Shown piece after piece: positions 7,772-17,690 of a DNA stretch of 20,079 bases. The translations under genes and the position numbers were made by a program. Below the pieces are notes generated by a model. That model was not told where the DNA came from. It saw only the letters and a list, made by a program, of their open reading frames with translations, and ran no database searches. Source of the stretch: Pelargonium cotyledonis (Eukaryota; Streptophyta; Magnoliopsida; Geraniales; Geraniaceae); assembly GCA_036897625.1 (NCBI GenBank), contig JAYMTA010001429.1, positions 1 to 20,079 on the forward strand. Reading direction: 5' to 3'. Numbering within the stretch: position 1 is the first letter of the stretch; each line of letters begins with the position of its first letter.

Positions 7772-9882
7772 TCAACCGTTGACCACCCTGCAGTTGACAC
7801 GAATCTCCCCCTCGGGCCTTGAAAGAACACCAACTCGACCCATCTTAACCATCGCATCCGCAAACCTCTCCCTCCAAGGAAATGGGTTTCTTGAGAACTG
7901 AGCCACCTGAGAAGCTGTGGATGTGCTTGTCAGGAGAGCCTGGTCCGAAGTGAACAAACCTCGGTTTCTCACAACATCAACATAGTAACCTGTGTCGGAG
8001 ATGCTTGGAGATGATGGGTTCATTGGTACAACGTTGTCACTCGTGGCAGCTTGTGGACACTGTTGCTTCAATAGTGTTGCATAGGTTGGGTCCAAGGTTG
8101 GGTCATGACTTGAGGTTGTGCTGAAATTGTACAGTCTTTTGGTGAAGGAAGAGCAGTGGGACCTCCCAATTGTGTGTGCACCTGCATGTTTCATGATTTT
8201 GTGTGTTAGTTCATGCAACGACCAATTCGAATTTTGGGTCGGATCTGAATCAGATTTTTACAATTGCGGGTTGCATGCCGGGTTGGTTATGGGTCTGCAG
8301 AAAATTGCAATACATCAATTTGTACTCTATGCTCTATCGAAATAGAAAAGTTGGGGAGCAAATCGATACCTGAGAGTGTGACCATTTCTTCTTGTGCGAA
8401 CCCTTTGGTAGCAAACAGGTTAGTGAGTTGGGTTAGGGTAAATGTTGGTGGGGGCAAATTGGTCAATGTCTCAGACATTATTGAGACTCTACCATCTCTT
8501 CTTCCTGCAGGAACATCATATCCTTTTCCCAATGTCTGCAAGAAACAATACAAAAACAATTTGGTTATAAACCGGCCGGTTTGATTAGGATATGATCCGA
8601 TTATTTGGAGAACCGAGCCGGCGGTCAAATCTATGAAAATTGATGCAAACTAACGAAGAATTGCTATTGTCATACTTGAACTAGTTTGGTTAAAAATTGA
8701 TAGGGTTGATCTGATTATTTGGTATTTCGAGTCAACGGTCAAATCTCAATTTCTTTTGATAAAATTCAATGAAAAATTGTAAATGTTCGACCTCCAGTAT
8801 GACGTATGATATCACTTTTACTAAATGAAATGAGTGAACGAGTTTCTTAAGAGTTAGTGTTCCCTTACCATTTCCACACTATCTCTGGCTGCAAATGCAA
8901 CTATGTCCGCACAAGAAACAGTTCCCTTGCATGCAGCTTCTAGTCTCGTCTTCGCATTGTTAATCACTTCAAACCCACGCAAGCTAGGGTTGTTCGCCGG
9001 AGAGTCCTTTTCTGCTTGGTTCGCAGGTGTAGAATCTATAAGAACCGATGCATCACATCCCTAAAAACACCAACGCACTTAAAATATTAGTGAATTATTT
9101 TGTTTTGCTTTGAAAATTAACGTGAAATGGTGAAATGACACTTCAATGCATGAAACTGTATGATTAGAGTTAACAATTCGGATTCCAATCCGCGTATACC
9201 TGAATTCCAACACACGTTTTTACAGGTTCAAACAACATAAAATAGACCCGAAAAAAAATCTTTAGATATGAGTTTGCGCTTGGTCTAACTCACATTTTTA
9301 TGTAAAACTGCAACTCGACCTGTATGAACCCATCATATTGCAGGTCGGGTTCGCAATGGGAAAAGTGCAGGTCTACTCCAGTTGCATGTACATTTCTTAT
9401 GAAAAATCGGCAACCCAACCCGCATGGACCTACACTTCTTCCAGAGTTTGCAATGGGAAATGTGTGGGTCTGCTCGAGCTAACCCACACACTTTCCTATG
9501 CAAACCACGCATCTCAACCCAAGTTCTCATTAACCTACACTTTTTCTGGATCGTGTTCAGTTAAGTCATTTCAACTCAAACCCGACCAAAAACCTGAATC
9601 CCCAACTATATGCACAATGCTATAAAACTAAACAAAGAACTAAAAGTTAGAAATGCTCACTCTAACAAAGCAATCATGAAAGTGCATTCTCACAAGACCA
9701 GCAGCTACTCCTCTATCCTTCATGAACCCTTTCAAAACCTCATTTTTAACAATGATCTCAGCCAACCCACAAGAATCCCTATAAAACCCAACTTGAAGCT
9801 GAGCTTGAACAACACTTTGGAACAAAAAATTGGCCACAACCCATATTGTAGAAACATAAATAGCTAGCTTCATTGGACTCAT
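7772..9882 (-). CDS. Class III secretory peroxidase (peroxidase 5-like)
   Basis: Four exons on the minus strand, 9882-9661, 9060-8869, 8535-8370 and 8181-7772, give 329 aa. This is the canonical four-exon layout of class III peroxidases. Residues 1-27 are a hydrophobic signal peptide ending [11 protein letters not shown]. Distal haem site RMHFHDCFV (Arg65, His69); proximal haem ligand His196 in [14 protein letters not shown]. All eight conserved Cys are present (38, 71, 76, 118, 124, 203, 235, 324), as is the [13 protein letters not shown] motif. Product: an apoplastic or wall haem enzyme that uses H2O2 to oxidise phenolics (lignin or suberin cross-linking, or reactive-oxygen turnover); the exact substrate cannot be read from sequence. 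The start is the upstream of two close Met codons (residues 1 and 4). [12 protein letters not shown] and [15 protein letters not shown] place it near peroxidase 5-type proteins. The frame is intact. Confidence 0.96.
8594..8760. repeat. 114-bp tandem repeat in peroxidase intron 2
   Basis: GATCCGATTATTTGG..CGAGCC..CGGTCAAATCT at 8594 recurs as GATCTGATTATTTGG..CGAGTC..CGGTCAAATCT at 8708, 114 bp further on, with divergence in between. It is a local duplication inside the 333-bp intron and does not touch the exons. Confidence 0.65.
9447..9504. repeat. Inverted repeat in peroxidase intron 1
   Basis: A 23-bp arm TTTGCAATGGGAAATGTGTG(GGT) at 9447-9469 pairs with ACCCACACACTTTCCTATGC(AAA) at 9482-9504, 19 of 23 matching, around a 12-base loop. 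The surrounding 9200-9560 contains further diverged RGTCGGGT / CAACCCRACCC words, typical of a degenerate dispersed repeat inserted in the 600-bp intron. Confidence 0.65.
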
Positions 9883-9971
9883 TTTGCTCTCCCAAGTCTA
9901 TATGTAAAGCTAGAGCTTCACTATATGCTTGGAGTTGAAGGCTTGAAGAAGCAAAACCTTAGAGCCTCTAA

Positions 9972-9978
9972 TTATATA
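9972..9978 (-). promoter_or_regulatory. TATA box of the peroxidase gene
   Basis: On the minus strand TCTATATAAT contains TATATAA about 90 bp upstream of the ATG at 9882. This would place transcription start near 9945 and leave a leader of about 60 bases. Position and match to the plant TATA consensus are the only evidence. Confidence 0.6.
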
Positions 9979-9982
9979 GATG

Positions 9983-11753
9983 GAAAATTCCTCATCCATG
10001 GCTTGTTGTTGAATTAAAATATCAATTTTTTGTGTCACTTTAGAGGGCAATAATAGGTATTGTTATCTCAGCATCAAGCTAGCTGTTGCATTAAAATATG
10101 AATTTTGAGGGTCACTCTAGGGGCAATAATGGGTTGTATATAATATATGGTTTTGTGTAGTCATTGTTAGCTAATTGTGCAAAGATTACAAGTGGGTGAT
10201 GCCCTATTGGACTTGTTTTGAGGTATAATATGTCATCTTATTGATTAAGTATTTGATCCACCGTAAGCGAGGATTGGCGCAACTTAATTCAGACAACTCT
10301 TAAATCACATAAAATTAATTCGACCAATATTTGGGTTAGATCGGATAAAATTGTACATACTGCAACTCAAATCCATAACCGAGATTTTGCAAACCACTGT
10401 CGTAGAGTTTTTCAAGCAAAATAAGGAATCATGTGACATGATTCATGTCAAATGATCTAATTAATCTTGTGTAACTATTTGTTTCTTCATGTAATAATTA
10501 GGCCCAAAACTAAACAAGACAATCTGAAATTTGAACAAATGAGTTCAGATTGATCTAAAACGACCTGATATATTTTACCATTCTAAATTACATGGGTCTT
10601 TTTGTACACAACATATTTTACATATTACAATTTTATACTTAAATTAATTAGTTATTAATTGTGTTACACAAGGGTCAAGCGAATTTGACGACAAGAACAC
10701 AATTAAGCCGAAACCAAATTCGCTTAAACTCGTATCGTGCTTATGTCATGCTACATGTTATAAACTAAATTGAGCAAACAAACATCATACTAGTATAAAA
10801 CTCTTTTACACCGAAAATTGATTGTTTTAAATCCACATGCAACGTAAAAAAAATATATAAAAGGAGAATTCAATTTCAATTGACTAAGCCAAGAAAATAC
10901 AAAATGGTGGTTAAAGATTGGCAATAAAATGCTATATATATGATGTCTCACCTTAAAGTTTGTTACCAAATTAAGTTGAATTGAAACTTTTTTATTTTTT
11001 ATTTGTGAAAAAAAATTATAAATTGAATTATCACCTAATTTTCTTGTGATTAACATGTTGTTGTGAAGATTTTTGAGCTGAAAAAGTCAACATTTTTAGA
11101 CAAGTTGGACCATTTTGAGCTCCATCATGGCCAACCACTATTTCAGTATTTTGGGGATTAGATTTGATTAAGAAGACAAAAAATTCCTAATAAAACAAAA
11201 AGAAACAAAACAGATTGGGAAGATTTGGCTCTAACCTTATTCAAATAAACAAATTTAGTCCCCATAAGGCATAAGATAGGGCCGACAAAATTTGAACCCT
11301 CGAGCATCTAAAATTTAATCAGACAAAAAATCGATATGATTTGATCCAACTTGTTTTTAAGGATGAATTGAATTTATCTTATTAAAAGGCAGGTAAACTT
11401 GGCCAAATCCGGTCCAAAGAAATCCAACTCTTTTTTAATCAAAAATGTCTAACCCAAACTCATACCCACAGAATGTGCGGATCGGATTGTGGGTTTTACG
11501 TAGAAAATGTGTCCAACCCGCTTTGTCTCACGACAAGCCTGACCCGACCTGAAAATTTAAACATAAAACTGCATGAGATATTCAAATTTGAAAGAGAACT
11601 ATCCAACTAATAAAACCAAGCAACACATAATTTTCTCAGTTCAAATCTAAAAGACAGGTCCATAACTGTATCAAAGTCACCAAATTTAGATATATACTAA
11701 AAAATAATAAATTAAAAGAACTTTTTGGCAGATCACAAGTCCAAATTCACAAA
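9983..11753. other. Intergenic region upstream of the peroxidase
   Basis: AT-rich, with no credible ORF or RNA gene. In the peroxidase upstream region an approximately 58-bp segment is repeated at 77-bp spacing (ATTAAAATAT from 10013 and again from 10090, each followed by GTCACT-TAG-GGGCAATAAT). The 11270-11560 stretch has words such as GACCCGACCTG and CAACCCGCTTTG, seen in dispersed plant repeats. 11570-11753 is probably the 3' UTR side of the broken gene on the minus strand. Confidence 0.55.
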
Positions 11754-12400
11754 TCAGTTCTGTCCAAGAACATCCTCTTTCAGCACATGTTCCCAATCCG
11801 ACGATGAGCAATCATACCAATCTCCCGAAAGCTGATTTCCCGAGGGGTCTTCATTAACATTTAACTTGTCTTCACCTAACCCGTCTGTGGAAATCGACCA
11901 ATAATTGCTTCTACTTGCAAACCCGAGATCAACATCTAGCAATTGTTCAGTTTTCGGCTCCATGAAACTTGAGTTCTCAGCTCGCGTTTTCAGGATATGG
12001 AACCTCGTTAGGACAGATGTTGTTTGGCTATCATTTGCTTCTCTAGCCAATTTCTCGAGTGTGTTTGAGCCAATAGAATCCAGGGAACTCCAGACATCCT
12101 GTTCATTCACAGTAACAATAGAATTCGAGCAATCTGCTCGGGATTTAAGGATATGATATCTGGACATAACATCGTCTGAAACAGTAATGATAGGACTATC
12201 CTTTGCTTCACTTGGCAATGCCTCAAGGAATCCCAGACATCTTCCCTGGACCTCAGCATATGATATCTGGTGAAAACATCGTCTGAAACAGGGACCGGAC
12301 CATCATTTGTTTCACCATCCAATTTCTCAACTTTGTCCATAGCATTCTGTGAATTACTTACATCTTCCCGGGACTTGAGGATATTATATCGGGACATAAC

Positions 12401-12730
12401 ATCATCTGAGTGGTTGTTAAGGCTAATGACACAAGAATCTTTGTTTGGAACGTCGTGGATCGAGCTATCCTTTTCTTCACTTCCCAATTTCTCGACCTGG
12501 TCAATAGCATCCCGGGAATTCATTACATCTTCCCGAGACTAAAGTATATCATATCTGGACATAACATCATCTGAGTGGCTGTTAAGGCTAATGACACAAG
12601 AATCTTGGATTGGAACGTCATGGATCGAGCCATCCTTTTCTTCACTTCCCGATTTCTCGATCTTGTAAACATCCCGTGAATTCAAGAGATCTTCCCGAGA
12701 CATAAGGATATAATATTTGGACATAACATC
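12401..12730 (-). repeat. 165-bp tandem repeat in coding exon 5
   Basis: Two nearly identical 165-bp (55-codon) units lie head to tail, the matching word ATCATCTGAGTGG starting at 12401 and 12566. They encode DDVMSRYxIL..SREDxxNSRD followed by GSEEKDxSIHDVP..DSCVISLN. Upstream and downstream units of the same protein repeat are more diverged, so this pair is the youngest expansion. The nonsense codon falls in the second of the two in reading order. Confidence 0.85.
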
Positions 12731-12928
12731 ATTTGCGCAGCCACTTGAGGAATCATGGTTAGAGATCACAGAAGTTGTACCACAGTTAGGTTCGGGTTTC
12801 GCGTTGTTAATAGAGCTCAGAACGGGAGAGACCTTGTAACTTGGCAGCTTCTTCGAGTCTGTAGCATTGTCCAACACATCTGAAGCAAAACAATATGATG
12901 TTCAATAAATTATTGGGAAAAGGATGAA

Positions 12929-13143
12929 GGGCTAAATGGTCCATGAATTATTGAACGCCGACCAAAATAGTCTCCAACATTAACACTAGTTTCAATCTTT
13001 TTTATTTTTTCAATGTAAGCAAAACAGGCATAAAGAAGTTAATGTTGGGATCATTTTGGTCGGTTTTCAAATATTGGGGGACCAAATTGTAGCTCATGAA
13101 CCAAATTGATTGTAACCTGATAGTTCAAGGACCATTTTGTTAG
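12929..13143. mobile_element. MITE-like inverted repeat in intron 4 of the broken gene
   Basis: The left end GGCTAAATGGTCCATGAATT (about 12930) matches the reverse complement of the right end (TAACAAAATGGTCCTTGAAC, ending about 13142). A stronger inner inverted pair is GACCAAAATAG..CCAACATTAAC at 12960-12984 and GTTAATGTTGGGATCATTTT at 13038. The word GGTCC(A/T)TGAA is common in plant short inverted-repeat elements. No ORF is present; the element fills most of the 294-bp intron. Confidence 0.65.
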
Positions 13144-13527
13144 TTTTTTCAAAGTTAAGGTATAGAATTTTACCTTTGGCTTTCTGCAACTCGTCTTTCT
13201 CCATTTCAATCTTCATGCGATTGAAGCGAGCTTTGTAACGGATGGCACATATTGCAGCTTCTGCTTCAAGCCATAGATTCTTGTACAATCGAGCCTGAGG
13301 TTGTATTTCTTCTCCACAAACAAAATTCTCGCTTAGAATTTTCTTTATAGACTGCAAGAAAAATACAAAAAATTCAATTTTCGCCTTTCCTTGAGCATAA
13401 TTTGTTGTGTACCGAAATAAAGTACATGGACCATGTTATCGTCAATGACACAGTCTTCATCGCCCCTTGGAAGATAAATATTGGAAACTCGATCCTTCAT
13501 TTCCTCCTGTCCAGGTTGATAATCAAG

Positions 13528-13910
13528 CTGACTCTGAACATTCATGGACAAAAACAGCTTACAATACAAAAAAAAAAAATCTCACATAAAACGCCTATTT
13601 AGTATTGATCGGACATAATGGAACCAAAATCAGAATTAAAAACAAAACAAAACAACACAACTGGATTCTATAATGAAATAACAATGTTGCTTCTTCAATA
13701 ACCAAAGATACAGTATCAAATATCAATAAGACAAGCTGACTCTGAACATTCATGGACAAAAACAGCTTACAATACAAAAAAAAATCTCATATAAAACGCC
13801 ATAGTGGAACTAAAATCAGAATTAAAAACAAAACAAAACAACACAACTGGATTCTATAATGATATAACAGTGTTGCTTCTTCAATAACCAAAGATACACT
13901 ATCAATAACA
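13528..13910 (-). repeat. Tandem duplication of about 200 bp duplicating the exon 3 acceptor
   Basis: Copy 1 (13528-13733) and copy 2 (13734-13910) are about 95% alike over long stretches, apart from an approximately 20-bp indel; for example AGCTGACTCTGAACATTCAT is at both 13528 and 13734, and CAGAATTAAAAACAAAACAA is in both. On the minus strand each copy contains TGAATGTTCAG|AGTCAGCTTG, the acceptor and first ten bases of exon 3. The intron therefore contains a second, upstream acceptor that leads into a different reading. Confidence 0.85.
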
Positions 13911-15463
13911 CACGTACCTTACGAGGATTTGGTAAATGCCCGATAAATTGAGAATTGTCTCCCAGAGAAAGCATTGATTCTTTAGCAGGTCCTCGCTCAA
14001 GATTCTTTAGCAGACAAGTTTCAAGATTACTTATCACACATTTGAGGGTCTCACTGTCTTTCTCTGACACCTCAAACTCATCGTTCGAACAATGAATCAG
14101 AAGCATAGTTGAAATATCATGTATCACTCTAATCAGGACTCGTGCATCAATCTTGGAAGTTGATTGTCCCAATGGAAGATTCAACGGTTTAGCATTTTTC
14201 ACAGAAGGTGAGCGTGACGAATATTCTGTAGCTCCCGATAGAACTTGACACCCATCTTTCGAGTCATCGTTGACACTATTTACTGATGCCTTTCCATTCT
14301 CCGTCTCACCTTCTTTAGGAAGTTGTCGCGTGATACAATCTATGCTTGGTTCATGGCTCTGTTTTGAATAACAAAACTCGCTTTCCATGGCATTATCCGA
14401 TTCGTGTTTAGATAATGAATTGTTTTCACAGGATAATAGAGAGGAAAGCCTAGCACAATCGAGAATGAAGCCCGGAGGATCTTGAAGGTTCAATTGTTGA
14501 GGTGCAGTAGCCTCCGGAACTTTAGAAGGTGATAACCAAAATGGAACTCCTTTCCAGCATGGTGAGTCCACGACAGTGTTATAATGATCTAAAGTCTCCG
14601 AAAAATTCCCAACAGAACTAACAGCTTCGTTTACTCCAAAAACATCTGGCCTGATTTGAGGTATTTGAATATCAGATTTCGGTTCCAAGAAATTCTCCAA
14701 AGTAATATTTGAAACCTTTTTGCTGCTACATAGCTCGTTGTTCTTTACTCGCGATGTTCCCACAAAGCATTTTTCAATCTGCCTTGCATCAAAGAGATCT
14801 TTGGCCTCAAAACTACGATAGAAAGGAGATTTCTTCATGTTATCCCAAACAGAACCAATAGGAGGCAGTCGAGTGGGAGATACAACGTAAGCAGCCGATG
14901 TACTAAGTTTTGTATCAAAATCGTGTTGAGTCGAGCCTTCATTGTATGACCCGTATGACCTTTTATGGTTTCTTGAATTAATCGTGTGTTCTAGAGGCGG
15001 CTCCGTAGAATGGGTTTTTGGGAGCATAGCGGATCCCAATATTGATGTTTTTGGATAACCAATAGACCTGAGCTTGGGATTTTGCCCCGAGAAGGATTTA
15101 TCGTCCTTTTTTGCGATTACAGACCCAACAACCATTTCTCGACTTCTCATTTCATTCTCATATGGAGGTTCTTCAAATGTGGCGAAGCCCTTAGATGCGA
15201 GACTTCCTGCATCGAAAACAAAATTATATAATTCCGAAACTCATTTATTGATATTCCTCATCAATTTTCTTCACAATCCAAAAGCTAAAACTTTCTTTGT
15301 GTTGCACATGCATATAAGAAACTGAGAATACAATGATGAAAAAAACTAAATTCACCATTTCATCCCCGAAAACATATAATCCATGGCATTTGATGCTCAT
15401 TCAGAATGAGCTCCTTCAACACTGTTTTTTCATGAGAAATTTGGTGGACCCACTAAAACTATG

Positions 15464-15579
15464 GTAGCATTTGGATTATGAAAAAGAAGTAAAAATTTCC
15501 ATTTCAAATCCATTCTCATGACCGAAAAGTCCTAATGTGAATATGAACAATTACAGCAAAATTATAATCCAAACGCTAC
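15464..15579. mobile_element. MITE-like element, family 1 (intron 1 of the broken gene)
   Basis: A 116-bp segment bounded by GTAGCATTTGGATTATGA and its inverse TATAATCCAAACGCTAC, sharing its TAGCRTTTGGA end with the element at 3487-3628. It is noncoding and lies inside the 419-bp intron 15207-15625. The target-site duplication is not evident. Confidence 0.7.
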
Positions 15580-16299
15580 GCATAAAATTAAGGGTTTCAA
15601 TTTCCAAAGGAAAGGGCATGTGTACCTTGGTTCATATAATTCTCGTAATTGGACGAGCCAGCTGCATTTGGTCTCTCCTTTGGACAGAAATTCCCATCAA
15701 TCTCCACCTGTTTACCACAATTCCAATCTCCCGGTTTATTCCACGCATCACCCCACGGAGATGTATACTTCACACCAGTCAAGCCGTCAGCTAATCCTCG
15801 TGAGAGGATCCATTCAAAGCCGAAGCATAAGAACTAGATAACAAATCATAACCCGCTCGATCAGGTAACCCCACGGGAATATCATTGTGAATAGCATGCA
15901 TAGAAAATGAGGGATAATACGGTTTGGCTTCAACGAGATTAGTCTTTATCCCATTTGCAGAGATAGGGTTCGGATCAGACGGCAATGAAGCACTACTTGA
16001 CGGATTGTTTTGTTGTGCACCAAAGTACGTATTATACCCCTTTGATACACGAATTGGCTCATCCTCCAGGTTTGGTTTTGCGAACAAATCAAAACTAGAG
16101 GTGAGGTACTGAGGAGGGATCCAATTGTGCAAAGAGGGATTCAAGGGCGCAGCAATGGAATAAGGTGCTTCGACGGCTATATCCACATGTGAATTTGAAT
16201 AGGTTTTGGGTATGGACCTATCGACGGTAAAGGGAGGAGCTAAAGGAGATAGATTTGAAGCTGATGGTGCACATCCTTCATAGCCATAATAAGGCCCGA

Positions 16300-17530
16300 A
16301 ACCCATCATTGGTTTATTTGCAAAATATCAGATAATCAAGTGAACTGATAAAAACACAGATAAATAAACATCAATTCAAAGTTCAAGTGCAGCAATTTAA
16401 CACAAATAAGATGCAAAATTCATAGTAAATTAAACAACAAGTGTATTAAAGCTGACGATGGAAAGGGTTATTTGCAACAACAAAAATCAGAAAGTAGAGT
16501 GAACTGATCGATACCCAGAAAAATCTACATCCATTCAAGGATCAAGACAGTGATTTAACAGAAATACGACACAAAATCAACAACAAATTGGGACAGAAAA
16601 ATTGCTACAATAAGTGTATTAAAGCTGATGATGAAGATCATCCATAACCATAATATCCAAAACACATCATTAGCTTATTAGCAAAATATCAGATAATCGA
16701 ATGAATGAACGGATCAAAACCCAGAAAAAATTGTCAGCAATTCAAGGTTCGAGAAAGTAACTTAACAGATAGAAAATGCATAATCTACTGCAAATTGATA
16801 CAGAAATTTTGTAAATTAAGCTACAAGAAGTGTATTGAAGCTGATAGTGAAGATCCTTCATAACCATGAATCACAGTCCATGATCATAATACCCAAAACA
16901 CATCATCGGTTTATATGCAAAGTATCATATAATCAAGCAAACTAATAAAAAATCAAGCAAACTAATTAAAAATCAGAACTTTTTACCTCAATTCAAGGTT
17001 CGAGAAAGCAATTAAACAGAGAGAACAAATTGATACAGAACAACTGTAAAATTAAGCTAAAACAAGTGAGTTAAACGGATAAGATGTAAAATCTATACCA
17101 AATTGAATTAGAACAATCTTCAAATTAAGCAACAACAAGTGTATTAAAGCTGTTGATGACCCAAAACCCCTCATTGGTTTATTTGCAAAATATCAGACAA
17201 TTGAGCAAACTGGTCAAAACCCAGAATAATTTACCTCATTTCAAGGTTCAAGAAAGCCATTAAACAGAGATAAGATGCAAAATCTATGGCATTTAGATAC
17301 AGACAAATTGCAAAATCGAACAAGAACAAGTATATCAAAGCTGATAATGAAGATGGTTTATTTGGAAAGTAAAAGATTGTCGAGGAAACTGATCAAAACC
17401 CAGAAAATTTTACCTCAATTCAAGATTCGAGAACGCGATAAAACGGAGATAAGATTCAAAAACTAGAGCAAATTGACGCAGAACAACGGTAAAATTAAGC
17501 TAAAACGAGAGTGTTAAAGATCAGAACTTT
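16300..17530 (-). repeat. 5'-UTR intron made of about six diverged tandem copies, several carrying a copy of the start-codon region
   Basis: The region upstream of the broken gene's ATG is an array. The word CAATTCAAGGTTCGAGAAAG or a close variant recurs near 16368, 16530, 16740, 16990, 17237 and 17416 (spacing 160-250 bp). The sequence around the real ATG (on the plus strand CCCATCATTGGTTTATTTGC then AAAATATCAGATAATC, 16302 onward) recurs near 16663, 16900 and 17168, with weaker copies at 16470 and 17353. On the minus strand some copies still read ATGATGTGTTTTGG, but soon reach stops. On the minus strand several units also contain TTGAATTGAG|GTAAA-like donor sites. Confidence 0.75.
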
Positions 17531-17633
17531 ACATATTATTGATGACGAGAACATGAAATAGAATCGGAATTACGGAATTTAAAAGGTGAATTTTCAGATT
17601 TTATTGGTAGATTAGAGAGCGTAAAATTCGTAC

Positions 17634-17690
17634 CAGAAAATTAGATTGGAAGCAACAAGGAGAGTGTGTGTGCGCAGTCTCTGTTTTCTA
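17634..17690 (-). other. Probable untranslated first exon of the broken gene
   Basis: On the minus strand a CT-rich leader (ACTCTCCTTGTTGCTTCC) ends at CTAATTTTCTG|GTACGA (donor after 17634). The likely acceptor is TTTTTATCAG|TTCACTTG, opening at 16344, 35 bp before the ATG. This gives a 5'-UTR intron of about 1.29 kb. The transcription start near 17690 is a guess, and donors inside the repeat array are alternatives. Confidence 0.4.

Larger units (their letters stand above)
11754..16309 (-). pseudogene. Broken gene for a large plant protein of unknown function with DDVMSRYxILKSR repeats
   Basis: Five coding exons on the minus strand: 16309-15626, 15206-13918, 13533-13432, 13351-13174 and 12879-11754, joined at GT..AG borders with consistent phases. 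The product begins MMGFGPYYGYEGCAPSASNL. Its middle has KNLWLEAEAAICAIRYKARF and a short coiled coil (MKIEMEKDELQKAK). The C-terminus carries six copies of (D/N)DVxSRYxILKSRxD and ends SSSDWEHVLKEDVLGQN. I know this type only as an uncharacterised plant family. Three lesions interrupt it. In exon 1 the frame ends at TAG 15793-15791 and continues one frame over (LADGLTGVKYTSPWGDAW). In exon 5 a Lys codon of repeat 2 is TAG (12541-12539). Near 12222 the frame jumps again (VWDSL to LPSEAKDS). Adding one base at each jump makes the exon lengths sum to 1127 codons exactly. It may be a recent pseudogene, a null allele or partly assembly error. Confidence 0.7.

Noticed and set aside
9338..9625. 95-codon plus-strand ORF inside peroxidase intron 1
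   Set aside because: It lies in a degenerate inverted-repeat-rich intron, has no recognisable family, and its repeats reflect the DNA structure.
11905..12542. Plus-strand ORFs of 83 and 90 codons
   Set aside because: They are antisense to the repeat-coding exon 5 of the broken gene, and their periodicity follows the 165-bp repeat.
13595..13777. 60-codon minus-strand ORF as a possible extra exon
   Set aside because: It arises because the intron duplication copied the exon 3 acceptor; the sequence beyond the first ten bases is intronic and hydrophobic low-complexity.
15620..15841. An additional intron that would remove the exon 1 frame jump
   Set aside because: Recognisable coding runs right up to and directly after 15791, leaving no room for an intron of realistic plant length with GT..AG borders.
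16310..17530. CRISPR-like or satellite array
   Set aside because: The units are 160-250 bp, diverged and of unequal spacing in a plant intron; nothing resembles short identical repeats with unique spacers.
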